Below are positions 37,037-45,225 of a stretch of DNA of 64,000 bases, piece by piece. The stretch is from NCBI GenBank assembly GCA_910586755.1, contig CAJUJM010000048.1, forward strand, positions 12,722 to 76,721, in the 5' to 3' direction. Below the pieces are notes generated by a model. The model did no database searches, was not told where the DNA came from, and was given only the letters and a program-made list of their open reading frames with translations. Each line of letters begins with the position of its first letter. The first letter of the stretch is position 1. This stretch comes from an uncultured Lachnospiraceae bacterium (GTDB taxonomy: Bacteria; Bacillota; Clostridia; Lachnospirales; Lachnospiraceae). A program made the position numbers and the translations under genes.

Positions 37037-38223
37037 GCCTCGTCTCCCCTTTTTACCTCCGGCGTCCCTGCCGGGATTTCAATCAGGCAGTTGCAGCCGC
37101 ACATGGAACTTAAAATTCCAGATGCATTGGAGCCCTCCGGGATCCTCACTTTCCCGTCCTTATAAAATGCGCGGACATACCTGGTGACCCCGCTTCGTTT
37201 CGGGAACTCACTTTCTGCCACAGCGCGAATCCGTTTCGGCTCCAGCTCCTTTCTCCCTGTCATCTCTGCCAGGACAGGCCGTACCAAAAGTTCCAGATTT
37301 ACAGCCGCGCCAAAAGGATTTCCTGACAGACAGATAAGAAGCTTTCCTTCATACTGTGCACACAGGGTGGGCATTCCCGGTTTGATGGCAATTTTCCAGA
37401 AGAGACGCCGCGCGTTTAAAAGCTTTAGCACATCGTGCATAATGTCCTTTTTTCCAACGGATACGCCGCCGGTTGTAAGGATGAGATCCGTTTCCCTGGC
37501 CGCCTCTCTAATCCACGCCGCCGCTTCCTCAGGATTATCTCCTGTTCTACCCTTTCGGACTGTCTCCACCCCCAAACCGGTGAGCCTGGTAACCAATGTA
37601 TATAGATTCGAATCATAGATTTTTCCCGGTTTTAGTTCCTCCCCCGGGAGTGCAAGCTCATCTCCTGTTGTAAGCACCGCCGCCCGCACCCTGCGGAAAA
37701 CCAGCGCCTTTTCCAGACCGAGACTTGCAAGTGTGCCAAGTTCGATAGATCCAAGCCCTGCGCCCTTTTTTAGTATTTTTGATCCTGCTTTATAGTCCTC
37801 CCCGGCAAAACAATAATTTTCCCAGGCCCTTATCTGTTTATATATCTTCACGGTCTCTTCCCCGTAGTCTGTATCTTCCTGCCGGACAATGCAGTCCGCT
37901 CCCTCCGGTATGGGCGCGCCGGTCATAATCCTTATGGCGCATCCTTCCTTCACCCGCCTGCCGCTGACATGTCCGGCATCCACCTCATCTATTACCTGAA
38001 GCCTGACCGGGCATTCCCTTGAAGCTTCCGCTATATCCCCGCTTCTTACCGCATATCCGTCAAGCGGGGAACGGGGAAACGGCGGCTGGTCCCGCTTTGC
38101 CAAAATATCCTCTGCAAGGGTCCTGCCTACGCCCTCCCACAACAGAATTTCCTCTGTTTCTTCGATTTTCTCTGTCTTTGCAAGAAGCAGCTCCCGGGCC
38201 TGATTTAATGTCAGCTCACTCAT
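37018..38223 (-). CDS. moeA: Molybdopterin molybdenumtransferase MoeA
   Basis: A 401-residue MoeA, which inserts molybdate into adenylylated molybdopterin. The N-terminal linker motif QPPFPRSPLDGYAV, the MGAP-like MTGAPIPEGADCIVRQED segment, TTGDELALPGEEL, TTGGVSVGKKDI and the late SGNPFGAAV are all present in normal order. It overlaps mobA by 8 bp and mobB by a few bases, so the three are translationally coupled. Confidence 0.95.
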   Translation of the reverse strand: MSELTLNQARELLLAKTEKIEETEEILLWEGVGRTLAEDILAKRDQPPFPRSPLDGYAVRSGDIAEASRECPVRLQVIDEVDAGHVSGRRVKEGCAIRIMTGAPIPEGADCIVRQEDTDYGEETVKIYKQIRAWENYCFAGEDYKAGSKILKKGAGLGSIELGTLASLGLEKALVFRRVRAAVLTTGDELALPGEELKPGKIYDSNLYTLVTRLTGLGVETVRKGRTGDNPEEAAAWIREAARETDLILTTGGVSVGKKDIMHDVLKLLNARRLFWKIAIKPGMPTLCAQYEGKLLICLSGNPFGAAVNLELLVRPVLAEMTGRKELEPKRIRAVAESEFPKRSGVTRYVRAFYKDGKVRIPEGSNASGILSSMCGCNCLIEIPAGTPEVKRGDEAWVILL

Positions 38224-38812
38224 GTTCTACCAGCCTTTCGTATTCTTTTGTTGTATTGATATTTTGAAGAATTTTTTCAAATATTTCCTGTCCTGTCAGA
38301 TCCACATATAAAAGATTCAGCCGCTTCAGCGCATCTCTTAGCCGGTAATTTCCCTCTCTGATCTGCTCCTCAAGTATTTCCTCTGTACCTGTCCGGTAAA
38401 GCGCTGCCAGGGGATGGATCCTGCCGTTTAGGACAGGCGCCGCGCCGTCACAGAAAATCCCCTTTCTTTCCGCCTCAGATATCCTGTTCATAAGAAAGAG
38501 AAACAGTTCTGCCTTTATAAATGGCATGTCACAGGCGGCCACCGCCAGCCACTGGCTTTGACAAGCCTTAAGTCCTGCGTGGATTCCCCCAATGGGGCCG
38601 CAGCCCGGATAAATGTCCATAACTGCCGGACAGCCGTCCCCATCCTCCCTTATCTCGCTCCCATAGGATATCCTCACACAGATCATTTCCTTTTCCATCT
38701 CTTTTCTAAGTCGCTGTGTGAAGGTTTCCTTTTTATAGGTAAGAATTCCCTTGTGGACGCCTCCCATTCTGGTACTCCTGCCGCCTGCAAGAATCAATCC
38801 TTCTGCTTCCAT
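38216..38812 (-). CDS. mobA: Molybdenum cofactor guanylyltransferase MobA
   Basis: A 198-residue nucleotidyltransferase that joins GMP to Mo-molybdopterin, giving MGD/bis-MGD for DMSO-reductase-family enzymes. The GTP-binding motif LAGGRSTRMGGVHKG is at about residues 8-22, and GCGPIGGIHAGL and ACDMPF (near residue 115) are family motifs. The RBS aggaggagtcc before the ATG at 38812 is excellent. It is the first gene of the cofactor-transport operon and lies right after the leader and terminator at 38863-39128. Confidence 0.94.
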   Translation of the reverse strand: MEAEGLILAGGRSTRMGGVHKGILTYKKETFTQRLRKEMEKEMICVRISYGSEIREDGDGCPAVMDIYPGCGPIGGIHAGLKACQSQWLAVAACDMPFIKAELFLFLMNRISEAERKGIFCDGAAPVLNGRIHPLAALYRTGTEEILEEQIREGNYRLRDALKRLNLLYVDLTGQEIFEKILQNINTTKEYERLVEHE

Positions 38813-38862
38813 GGACTCCTCCTGAGTATAAAGATTTTTCTTTACCTAATTCTCCATCTGAT

Positions 38863-38905
38863 GCAAAAAAAGAGCAGAGGGACACAAAGTCCCCCTACTG
38901 CTTTT
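38863..38905 (-). terminator. Leader terminator in front of mobA
   Basis: The minus strand shows AAAAGCAG-(t)-AGGGGGAC, a short TTTGT loop, GTCCCT-(c)-TGCT and then TTTTTTT. It is a strong intrinsic terminator placed 50 bp before the mobA start, between it and the structured leader, which is the arrangement of a transcription-attenuating riboswitch. Confidence 0.85.
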
Positions 38906-39004
38906 AGAGTAACCTTAAGAAACCGCTACTTTTCCATACAATACGGTTGCTTCGTGTTCTTTTTTTCGTTTGAATCCCCTCAGTAAACAGCAGGAATCCA
39001 TTCC

Positions 39005-39128
39005 CTGGAGCCGCAGCCGGATGTATACGCAACCATATTCATCCGGCCCGCAGCCTGCGGGAATAAGGAAGGCTCAGGCGTTTCCGCATAAACCCCGGGG
39101 ATAAACGTGTAATTTTATCCCGGCTCAG
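39005..39128 (-). promoter_or_regulatory. Structured leader, probable Moco riboswitch aptamer
   Basis: On the minus strand a closing helix CTGAGCC (39122-39128) / GGCTC-C-AG (39005-39012) encloses four tiled hairpins. They are GGGATAAA/TTTATCCC (39097-39121), GCG-GAAA-CGC with a GNRA tetraloop (39078-39087), CCCGCA/TGCGGG (39047-39061) and CCGGATG/CATCCGG (39017-39046). The compact multi-branched form, the position before an all-Moco/molybdate operon, and the terminator downstream fit the Moco RNA motif. The class assignment is inference because the consensus nucleotides could not be aligned here. The region 38906-39004 contains no gene; 39129-39178 contains a further AGTATC/GATACT inverted repeat. 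Confidence 0.6.
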
Positions 39129-39178
39129 TATCATATCCTTAAGACTTAGATACTTTCGCTCAAAGAACCGATATTTCA

Positions 39179-40108
39179 TTATTTCTTTTCTACTTTAAGA
39201 GCCATCATCAGGAAATTTAGAAGCACAAATCCCACAATCATTGTTGTCAGGTAAATCTGAATGCCTCCAAGCTGAGATACCGCAGCCCCCAGAGCCTCTT
39301 TTCCCGTTCCTGCAAGATAACCGCTCATCTTATTTGTTGCCACGATTCCGATACACATAGGGAATGTCATTCCCGCAAAGCCAGGGGTGAAAGAAAAGGC
39401 AAAAAATTTCGGCAGCTTAATAATGATAAATGCAAGGGAAGCCAGAACACAGACATACAGGATAAATACCAATATCTGGTTTGGCGCTTCCGAAAGATTC
39501 AGATAGCTGACAAGACACAGGCTGCAGGGCGCTAAAAGGACAGCCATGGTATGGTACACCGGCGGCTTTACCTCCACGGTGACAAGCCTTCTAAGCATAA
39601 AGGGCAGTATGACAAAATAAACCGTAATTCCATAATACAGTACGCACATTAAAAGCGGCCTGATTCCCATAGCTCCCCCTACCACGCTGCTTACCATAAT
39701 TCCGTTATAGGTAACAAACCAGCTGGGGACAAAGGTATTAATATCTCTTTTCACCACCACATTTCTGTAAGTAAACACCAGGATATGTATGGCATGCAGG
39801 GCAACCGCGCCGATTAACATTCCTTTCCCCAATGCCGGAACATAGTCAAAATAGTAGCTTCCAAGAAGCATAAGTACCATTGTAAATCCTGCATAGAGGC
39901 TGCAGGGCACCACCGTCTCATATTCCTTTTTGCAGACTTTGGGGAATTTTATAATTTTTACTATGTACAACAGAATCATTACCGTAGCCACCCACATGGT
40001 CAGATGCCGGATCCACGGATATCCCATGCCGGAATATACATTTCCAAGGGTCAGAGCCCCTACAAAGGTAGGGAGAACCGGTACGGGCATTCTCTCTAAT
40101 CTCTCCAT
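39179..40108 (-). CDS. TDT family (TehA/SLAC1-like) transporter
   Basis: A 309-residue integral membrane protein with about ten hydrophobic helices. The N-terminal PVPVLPTFVGALTLGN and the repeated short helix pairs are typical of the tellurite-resistance/dicarboxylate transporter superfamily, which includes anion channels and exporters. The start at 40108 has RBS aaggagagagga; an upstream ATG at 40129 overlaps the oxidoreductase stop. As the last gene of a nitrate-reductase-like operon it is a candidate for nitrate or nitrite movement, but this is inference from position only. Confidence 0.8.
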   Translation of the reverse strand: MERLERMPVPVLPTFVGALTLGNVYSGMGYPWIRHLTMWVATVMILLYIVKIIKFPKVCKKEYETVVPCSLYAGFTMVLMLLGSYYFDYVPALGKGMLIGAVALHAIHILVFTYRNVVVKRDINTFVPSWFVTYNGIMVSSVVGGAMGIRPLLMCVLYYGITVYFVILPFMLRRLVTVEVKPPVYHTMAVLLAPCSLCLVSYLNLSEAPNQILVFILYVCVLASLAFIIIKLPKFFAFSFTPGFAGMTFPMCIGIVATNKMSGYLAGTGKEALGAAVSQLGGIQIYLTTMIVGFVLLNFLMMALKVEKK

Positions 40109-40125
40109 ATCCTCTCTCCTTCTTG

Positions 40126-41355
40126 TCATTCATCATAATAGAATTCAAAATTGTCTTTCATGTGGAAGAAATCGGAATAATCAATATCAAACACCGGCTT
40201 TTTCACTTTGGAAATATCAATTTTCCTGGCAATCAGCTGCTGTAAAATACCGCCATATGCCAAATCTCCCTGCAATACTGCGCCGATGATCTTTCCGTTT
40301 TTATGAATTATTTTCTTGTAGGATTCCCCGGTCTCCATAATCTCTGTCTTTGCATCCGGATCCTCTGTATTGACATCCCCCAGGGACATACTGGGAATCC
40401 CCAGGAAATTCATGGTGGCTTTACTTGCAAAGAAATCGGTCATAGCCCTTTTTTCTCCTGCCATGCTGCCAGCCGCAATAATGCCTTCCTTCACAGCCAC
40501 CGGCCAGATAGGGCTGGTTCCTGACACATCCCCTGCGCCGTAAATGCAGCCATCGCTGGTCTTTCCGGTTTCATCATAGACCAGCCCAAAGCGGCCAAGT
40601 TCTATCCCGGAGTCTTTCAGGAATTCTACATTGGGGCGTACTCCGGCGGTCACCACCACAAAATCACAGGGAAGCCTTTTTCCGTCTGTTAAGATAATTT
40701 CCCTAATCTGACGGTTCTCATCCAACACCGCTTCTCCGATGCCCACGCCGTAATACTGGCTGACTCCCCGCTTTTCAAATGCCTCCTGGTAAGTCTTTGC
40801 GGCGCGCTGATCCAGCTGCCTGGACAGCAGCCACCCGGCCATTTCCACCAATGTTACGGAAACTCCCAGATCTAAAAAGCCGCTGGCGCAGTCAAGACCC
40901 ACAAGGCCCGCGCCCATCACCACAATGTGCTTTGCCGTCCCGGCCGCTTTCTTGAGAACCTCCATATCCTCAATATTACGGAAGCCTGCCACGTTTTCCG
41001 CCTCTTTTAAGTTTTTTACCGGGGGGATAAAGGTATGGGATCCGGTGGCGATCAGAAGCTTATCATAGGAAACCTCTTCTCCCCCGTCTAAAAGAACCTT
41101 TTTATCTTCCCTTTTTAATCCCACGCAAGTTCTTCCCTTCATCCACAAAACATGGTAAAGTTTTTCAAAGTCCTTTTCCGCAAAGGAGAGCCTGTCCTTA
41201 TCCCGTTCTCCTCCCAGATAGTGGTGGAGTATACAGCGGGAGTAAATCGACTCATCTTTGGAAATCAGGATAATCTCTGCCTCCTTATCCAATCGCCTGA
41301 GCTCTCTTACCCCATTAATACCTGCCGCCGAGGAGCCTAATACTACGTATCTCAT
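40126..41355 (-). CDS. FAD/NAD(P)-dependent oxidoreductase of the nitrate reductase operon
   Basis: A 409-residue pyridine-nucleotide-disulfide-type reductase. The N-terminal FAD motif is VVLGSSAAGINGVREL, and a second Rossmann motif for NAD(P)H is VVMGAGLVGLDCASGF near residue 148. The late FAD motif is IYGAGDVS near residue 275. It has no redox CxxxxC disulfide at the usual place, so it is of the NADH-oxidase/rubredoxin-reductase-like type. It lies 3 bp after the Fe-S protein gene. In Clostridium perfringens an equivalent gene set (narA, narB, narC) is described for nitrate reduction. The likely role is passing electrons from NAD(P)H to the Fe-S protein. Confidence 0.88.
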   Translation of the reverse strand: MRYVVLGSSAAGINGVRELRRLDKEAEIILISKDESIYSRCILHHYLGGERDKDRLSFAEKDFEKLYHVLWMKGRTCVGLKREDKKVLLDGGEEVSYDKLLIATGSHTFIPPVKNLKEAENVAGFRNIEDMEVLKKAAGTAKHIVVMGAGLVGLDCASGFLDLGVSVTLVEMAGWLLSRQLDQRAAKTYQEAFEKRGVSQYYGVGIGEAVLDENRQIREIILTDGKRLPCDFVVVTAGVRPNVEFLKDSGIELGRFGLVYDETGKTSDGCIYGAGDVSGTSPIWPVAVKEGIIAAGSMAGEKRAMTDFFASKATMNFLGIPSMSLGDVNTEDPDAKTEIMETGESYKKIIHKNGKIIGAVLQGDLAYGGILQQLIARKIDISKVKKPVFDIDYSDFFHMKDNFEFYYDE

Positions 41356-41358
41356 TCC

Positions 41359-41781
41359 CTACACCTCCTCTACTGTAATGGCCTTCATAGGACATTTTTC
41401 CACGCACATAGGCTTTGCGCTTCCATCTTCGCTCCGATGCACGCACATATTGCATTTCATAATCTCTGTTTTTTTCACACTGTCATGCTTTAAAATCCCA
41501 TAAGGGCAGGACATAATACACATATAGCAGCTTGCACACTGTTCTTTGTCATATTCTACATACCCGGTTACAGGGTTCTTTTTCATGGCGCCGGTCATAC
41601 ACGTATATACACATTCCGGCCTTTCACAGTGGCGGCAGAAAATTGGCGCCGGGCGGGTCTCGCTGTCAATGGTCACACGGTTTCTGGCATCTCCGCTCTG
41701 GTTTTCATGGCTTACCACACACGCCGTCACACAGGTAAGGCACCCGATACATCGCCCACGGTCTATTTTAATCCGATACAT
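41359..41781 (-). CDS. Four-cluster ferredoxin-like electron-transfer protein
   Basis: A 140-residue HycB/DmsB-like iron-sulfur protein. Cysteine groups are CIGCLTCVTAC (about residues 11-21), CRHCERPECVYTC (~48-60), CASCYMCIMSC (~82-92) and CNMC with a later CVEKC, enough for about four [4Fe-4S] clusters. There is no signal peptide, so it is cytoplasmic. It lies between the molybdoenzyme and the FAD oxidoreductase genes, so it probably links them. Confidence 0.9.
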   Translation of the reverse strand: MYRIKIDRGRCIGCLTCVTACVVSHENQSGDARNRVTIDSETRPAPIFCRHCERPECVYTCMTGAMKKNPVTGYVEYDKEQCASCYMCIMSCPYGILKHDSVKKTEIMKCNMCVHRSEDGSAKPMCVEKCPMKAITVEEV

Positions 41782-41822
41782 AGTTCCCCTCCTGAATCAT
41801 TTTCCTGTTTGCTGTAAAAGGG

Positions 41823-43910
41823 TTAAAATACCTTCTCGAACCGAACCGGAGTTGCCTTATAGGACGGTTCCTTGGAATAGGTATCATATAAGGATGGAGT
41901 CAGCTTATTGCACTCAATATAATGGATAGGGGCAAACAATTCGCCGTATCTTACATTTTCCGTAAGCTTTGCCATAAACACTGCTTCCTGACCGTTTATG
42001 GAAAATACCCGTATCTGCTCGTTTTCCCCAATTCCATTCTCGGACGCAAGCTTGGGGTTCATATAAAGATACGCCTTCTTCACTGAAACATCCTCGACGA
42101 ATTTCACTTCTTTTGTACGGCTCTGGGTATGCCACTGTCCCACACTTCCCCGACCTGTATTGAATACATAAGGATATTCTTCCGTTACCGGAAGTGGGTT
42201 TTCCCTTACCTCTTCGAACATAAACTGCGCCTTTTTAGACGGAGTAAAGAAGTTCCCGTCTGTGTAGAGGCGGCGCTGCTCCTCTTTGTTTTCCTCTTCT
42301 TTTCCTTCCGGATAGGGCCACTGGATTCCGTGGGAATTCTCCAGCGCTTCCCAGGTAATTCCCGTAATATCACAGGGCATATTCCTGGAACATTCCCGCA
42401 TCAGGTTGAAACAGTCTCTGGGCGTCTCCCAGCCTTTTAAGGCATCGCCCATGCCAAGGGCCTTTCCCACTCCCAGAATTGCCTCATAATCCGATATCTC
42501 ATTTTCGCCCCGGGCGAGTACCGGACGCATTGCCGAAAGCCTGCGCTCTAAATTAATGTAAGTTCCTTCTTTTTTAATCCCCGGAACAACCGGGAAAAAT
42601 ACCGTGCAGTCTTCTGCGCTTTCTATGGTGTCATAAATGTCCTGTACAACAAAAAGCTCCAGCTTCTTGGCCGCCTGGGCAAAGGTCTCATTATTCGTCC
42701 AGCTGTGCCTGGGATTGGTACACAGGATCCAGAGCCCTTTAATCTCTCCTGCATTGATTCCTTCGATAATCTGGTTATATGTCTTTGTGGGTTTCTCGGC
42801 CAACATGCTTTCCGGAACATTCAATACCTGGGCGATCCGCTCTCTTCTTGCAGGGTTTGTAAAATCCCCGCCGCCAAAAAAGACTGCCGTGTTGCTGTAG
42901 GCCCGGGATCCCATGGCGTTGCACTGTCCGGTAATGGAATTGGCCCCGGTTCCCGGTTTTCCGATATTGCCGGTCATAAGGGCCAGGTTAATAATCGCCT
43001 GTGCCGTGCGGACTGCCTCATACCCCTGATTTACCCCCATTGTCCACCAGAAGGATACCCTTTTCCCGCTGTGGATCAGTTCCACAAGCTCCAGGATCTG
43101 TTCCCTGGAAAGCCCTGTGCCTTCTGTCCCCCGTTCTAAGGTATAGGGCTTTACAAATTCCCGAAACTCCTCAAATTTCTCTGTGTGCTCTTCTATAAAT
43201 TGATGATCCAGATAATCCTTTTCAATCAGCTGGCCTGCAATGGTATATAACAGCAGCAGGTCGCTCCTCCATTTTAATCCGTACCAGTAATCCGCGTTCA
43301 TGGCAGTCTCGGATTTTCTCGGGTCAATGACGATAACCTTATGATCTTCCACCTGGTTATTCTTTACCCTGCCCCACAAGATCGGATGTGCCACAACGGG
43401 ATTTGCCCCGATAAAAATAATCCGGTCTGACAGTTCCAGATCTTTCAGTGTAAAGCCTGGGGCATCAAAGCCGTAGCTCTGTTTGTGGGCCACAACTGCC
43501 GTGGCCATGCAGAGCCTGGTATTTCCGTCTACATTTGCCTTCAGGTAATTTCTCATCACATGCCCGAAAAGGGCAAATTCCTCTAAGGTAAGCTGTCCCG
43601 TGCTGATGCCCGCCACACTTTCAGGCCCGTATTGTTCCTGTATTTCCTTTAACTTATCCGCCACATGCCGGAATCCCTCTTCCCAGGAAACCTCCTGAAA
43701 GCTTCCGTCTGTTCTGCGGATCTTGGGGAGGCTGTTTGGCTTTACGGTCTTCTGCTGCTTATCTAAAGATAACCCCTTGATACAGCAAAATCCGTCGTTT
43801 ACCGGATACCCTTTTGTCGGTACTGTCTTGATAATCTGGCCGCCTTCCGTATAAAAATCCAGATTACAATCCAGGGCACAGTAATTGCAGGTTGATTGTA
43901 CCTTGTTCAT
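41823..43910 (-). CDS. Molybdopterin oxidoreductase, nitrate reductase-like (NarB/NasC type)
   Basis: A 695-residue soluble bis-MGD enzyme. The N-terminal [4Fe-4S] ligands are Cys8, Cys11, Cys15 and Cys42/43 (CNYCALDC, FCCIKG). The molybdenum ligand is Cys134 in TRLCMATAV. WTMGVNQGYEAVRTAQAI, GNIGKPGTGANSITGQCNAMG and the C-terminal GRGSVGQWHTQSRTKEV match assimilatory-type nitrate reductases. No twin-arginine signal is present, so it acts in the cytoplasm. It is followed by an Fe-S protein, an FAD oxidoreductase and a TDT transporter. Formate dehydrogenase is the main alternative but the residue context around the Cys ligand and the TGQCNAMG motif favour nitrate. It has no Sec codon. Confidence 0.85.
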   Translation of the reverse strand: MNKVQSTCNYCALDCNLDFYTEGGQIIKTVPTKGYPVNDGFCCIKGLSLDKQQKTVKPNSLPKIRRTDGSFQEVSWEEGFRHVADKLKEIQEQYGPESVAGISTGQLTLEEFALFGHVMRNYLKANVDGNTRLCMATAVVAHKQSYGFDAPGFTLKDLELSDRIIFIGANPVVAHPILWGRVKNNQVEDHKVIVIDPRKSETAMNADYWYGLKWRSDLLLLYTIAGQLIEKDYLDHQFIEEHTEKFEEFREFVKPYTLERGTEGTGLSREQILELVELIHSGKRVSFWWTMGVNQGYEAVRTAQAIINLALMTGNIGKPGTGANSITGQCNAMGSRAYSNTAVFFGGGDFTNPARRERIAQVLNVPESMLAEKPTKTYNQIIEGINAGEIKGLWILCTNPRHSWTNNETFAQAAKKLELFVVQDIYDTIESAEDCTVFFPVVPGIKKEGTYINLERRLSAMRPVLARGENEISDYEAILGVGKALGMGDALKGWETPRDCFNLMRECSRNMPCDITGITWEALENSHGIQWPYPEGKEEENKEEQRRLYTDGNFFTPSKKAQFMFEEVRENPLPVTEEYPYVFNTGRGSVGQWHTQSRTKEVKFVEDVSVKKAYLYMNPKLASENGIGENEQIRVFSINGQEAVFMAKLTENVRYGELFAPIHYIECNKLTPSLYDTYSKEPSYKATPVRFEKVF

Positions 43911-43995
43911 AGCTCCTCCTATCTGTTAAAATAAATCCCGTTCCAGTAGATACATTTTCCATGATTGTTTCTTCTGGCAACATTACGATGACAAT

Positions 43996-44037
43996 ATTTT
44001 ACCAATTATCACACAAAAATTCTGTGATGTGGGTCAC
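43996..44037 (-). promoter_or_regulatory. Nitrate reductase promoter with CRP/FNR-type site at -41.5
   Basis: A palindrome GTGA-N6-TCAC occupies 44024-44037 (TGTGATGTGGGTCAC on the plus strand). The minus-strand -10 TAAAAT is at 43996-44001, giving a start near 43989. The palindrome centre (44030.5) is then at -41.5, exactly the class II activator position. There is no good -35. The likely activator is the Crp/Fnr protein encoded just upstream at 44061-44765. Confidence 0.65.
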
Positions 44038-44060
44038 GAAATCTTCAGGAATTACAGATA

Positions 44061-44765
44061 TTAAGTTATTTCCCCTGTCCTGTAAAATGCCGATATTTTC
44101 CGGGGATCTAAAATAATGATCCGCTTCCCTTTCATCTGGATCAGCTTGTAATCCACAAGGGTCCGGCAAAGCCTTGATGCGGTCTCTCTGGGCGCCCCCA
44201 GCATATCTGCAAGGAGCGTAACGGAAAGGTTGATGTTGATTTCTATCCCCTCCGGTACATTGACGCCGAAATCTCTGGCAAGTTTCCAGAGCTTTGCCGC
44301 AAGTTTCCTCTCCATGTAAATGCTTCCCATGGTATTTTTAAGCTGATGGCCAAGCCTCCAAACCTTCCGCTCCTGAGCCGTCAGCACTGCCCGGGTTAGG
44401 GCAAAATCCTGTTCCATACAGCGTACAAAGCAGTCCGCGGAAATAATAAAAATCCGGCTTTTCTCAATGGTTTCACAGTACATGGCAGAATTGTGCTCAT
44501 TCAATACATGCTCATTGAGCAGCGCGCCATGGCCAAAAACAAATAATATTTTCCGCTTTCCGGTGTGGGTCAGGTTATAGACAATCGACTTCCCGTCTAT
44601 TTGTATGTAAATATATTCTAATGGTTCTTTTGCACGGATAACCAGGCTCCCTTTGGGAAATTCCTGTACTTTCCCAAATTTTCGCAGCTTTCGCAGGGTA
44701 TCCGGCGCCGTTTCTTTTAAAAGGGGGAATTCCTCTATCATTTGTGTCTGAGACCTATCTTTCAT
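44061..44765 (-). CDS. Crp/Fnr family transcriptional regulator
   Basis: A 234-residue regulator with an N-terminal cyclic-nucleotide-binding-like beta barrel ([26 protein letters not shown]) and a C-terminal winged helix whose recognition helix reads [13 protein letters not shown]. That helix carries the Arg-Glu...Ser-Arg residues expected to read GTGA half-sites. The N-terminal cysteine cluster of FNR is absent; cysteines at YCETIEK and DCFVRC do not match it, so the signal is unknown. The ATG at 44765 was chosen (a GTG nine bases upstream is weaker) and overlaps the moaC stop. It is the probable activator of the nitrate reductase operon. Confidence 0.9.
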   Translation of the reverse strand: MKDRSQTQMIEEFPLLKETAPDTLRKLRKFGKVQEFPKGSLVIRAKEPLEYIYIQIDGKSIVYNLTHTGKRKILFVFGHGALLNEHVLNEHNSAMYCETIEKSRIFIISADCFVRCMEQDFALTRAVLTAQERKVWRLGHQLKNTMGSIYMERKLAAKLWKLARDFGVNVPEGIEININLSVTLLADMLGAPRETASRLCRTLVDYKLIQMKGKRIIILDPRKISAFYRTGEIT

Positions 44766-45225
44766 ATGCTCCACTCTTTCCGCCGCTTTTTCTTTCCAGG
44801 CAGATCCCCTGAAGCATCATCCCTTTGTCCATGGCTTTACACATATCATAGATCGTAAGAAGGGCCACTGACACGCCGGTAAGCGCCTCCATTTCCACTC
44901 CGGTCCTTCCTACTGTCTTTACCGTACAGACTGCTTCGATCTCACAGCTTTCCTCCAGCATCTGAAAATCCACAGATGCTTTCGTCAGGGGCAATGCATG
45001 ACATAGTGGAATCAGATTAGAGGTCTGTTTTACCGCCATAATCCCTGCCACCCTGGCAACACCCAGTACATCGCCTTTTGCGGCCGTACCGTTTTTTACT
45101 GTTTCGTAGACTTCTCTGCTTACCTGAATCCTGCCGCTTGCAGATGCCTCCCGCTCTGTAATCTTTTTTTCCGTCACATCAACCATGACGGCATTTCCCT
45201 CCTGGTCAAAGTGTGTCAACCCCAT
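44755..45225 (-). CDS. moaC: Cyclic pyranopterin monophosphate synthase MoaC
   Basis: A 156-residue MoaC, which works after MoaA to form cPMP, the first stable Moco intermediate. Family motifs are [48 protein letters not shown] and [27 protein letters not shown], with the active-site histidine and lysines in place. It follows the MoeA-like gene with no gap and overlaps the Crp/Fnr gene. Confidence 0.95.
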   Translation of the reverse strand: MGLTHFDQEGNAVMVDVTEKKITEREASASGRIQVSREVYETVKNGTAAKGDVLGVARVAGIMAVKQTSNLIPLCHALPLTKASVDFQMLEESCEIEAVCTVKTVGRTGVEMEALTGVSVALLTIYDMCKAMDKGMMLQGICLERKSGGKSGAYER

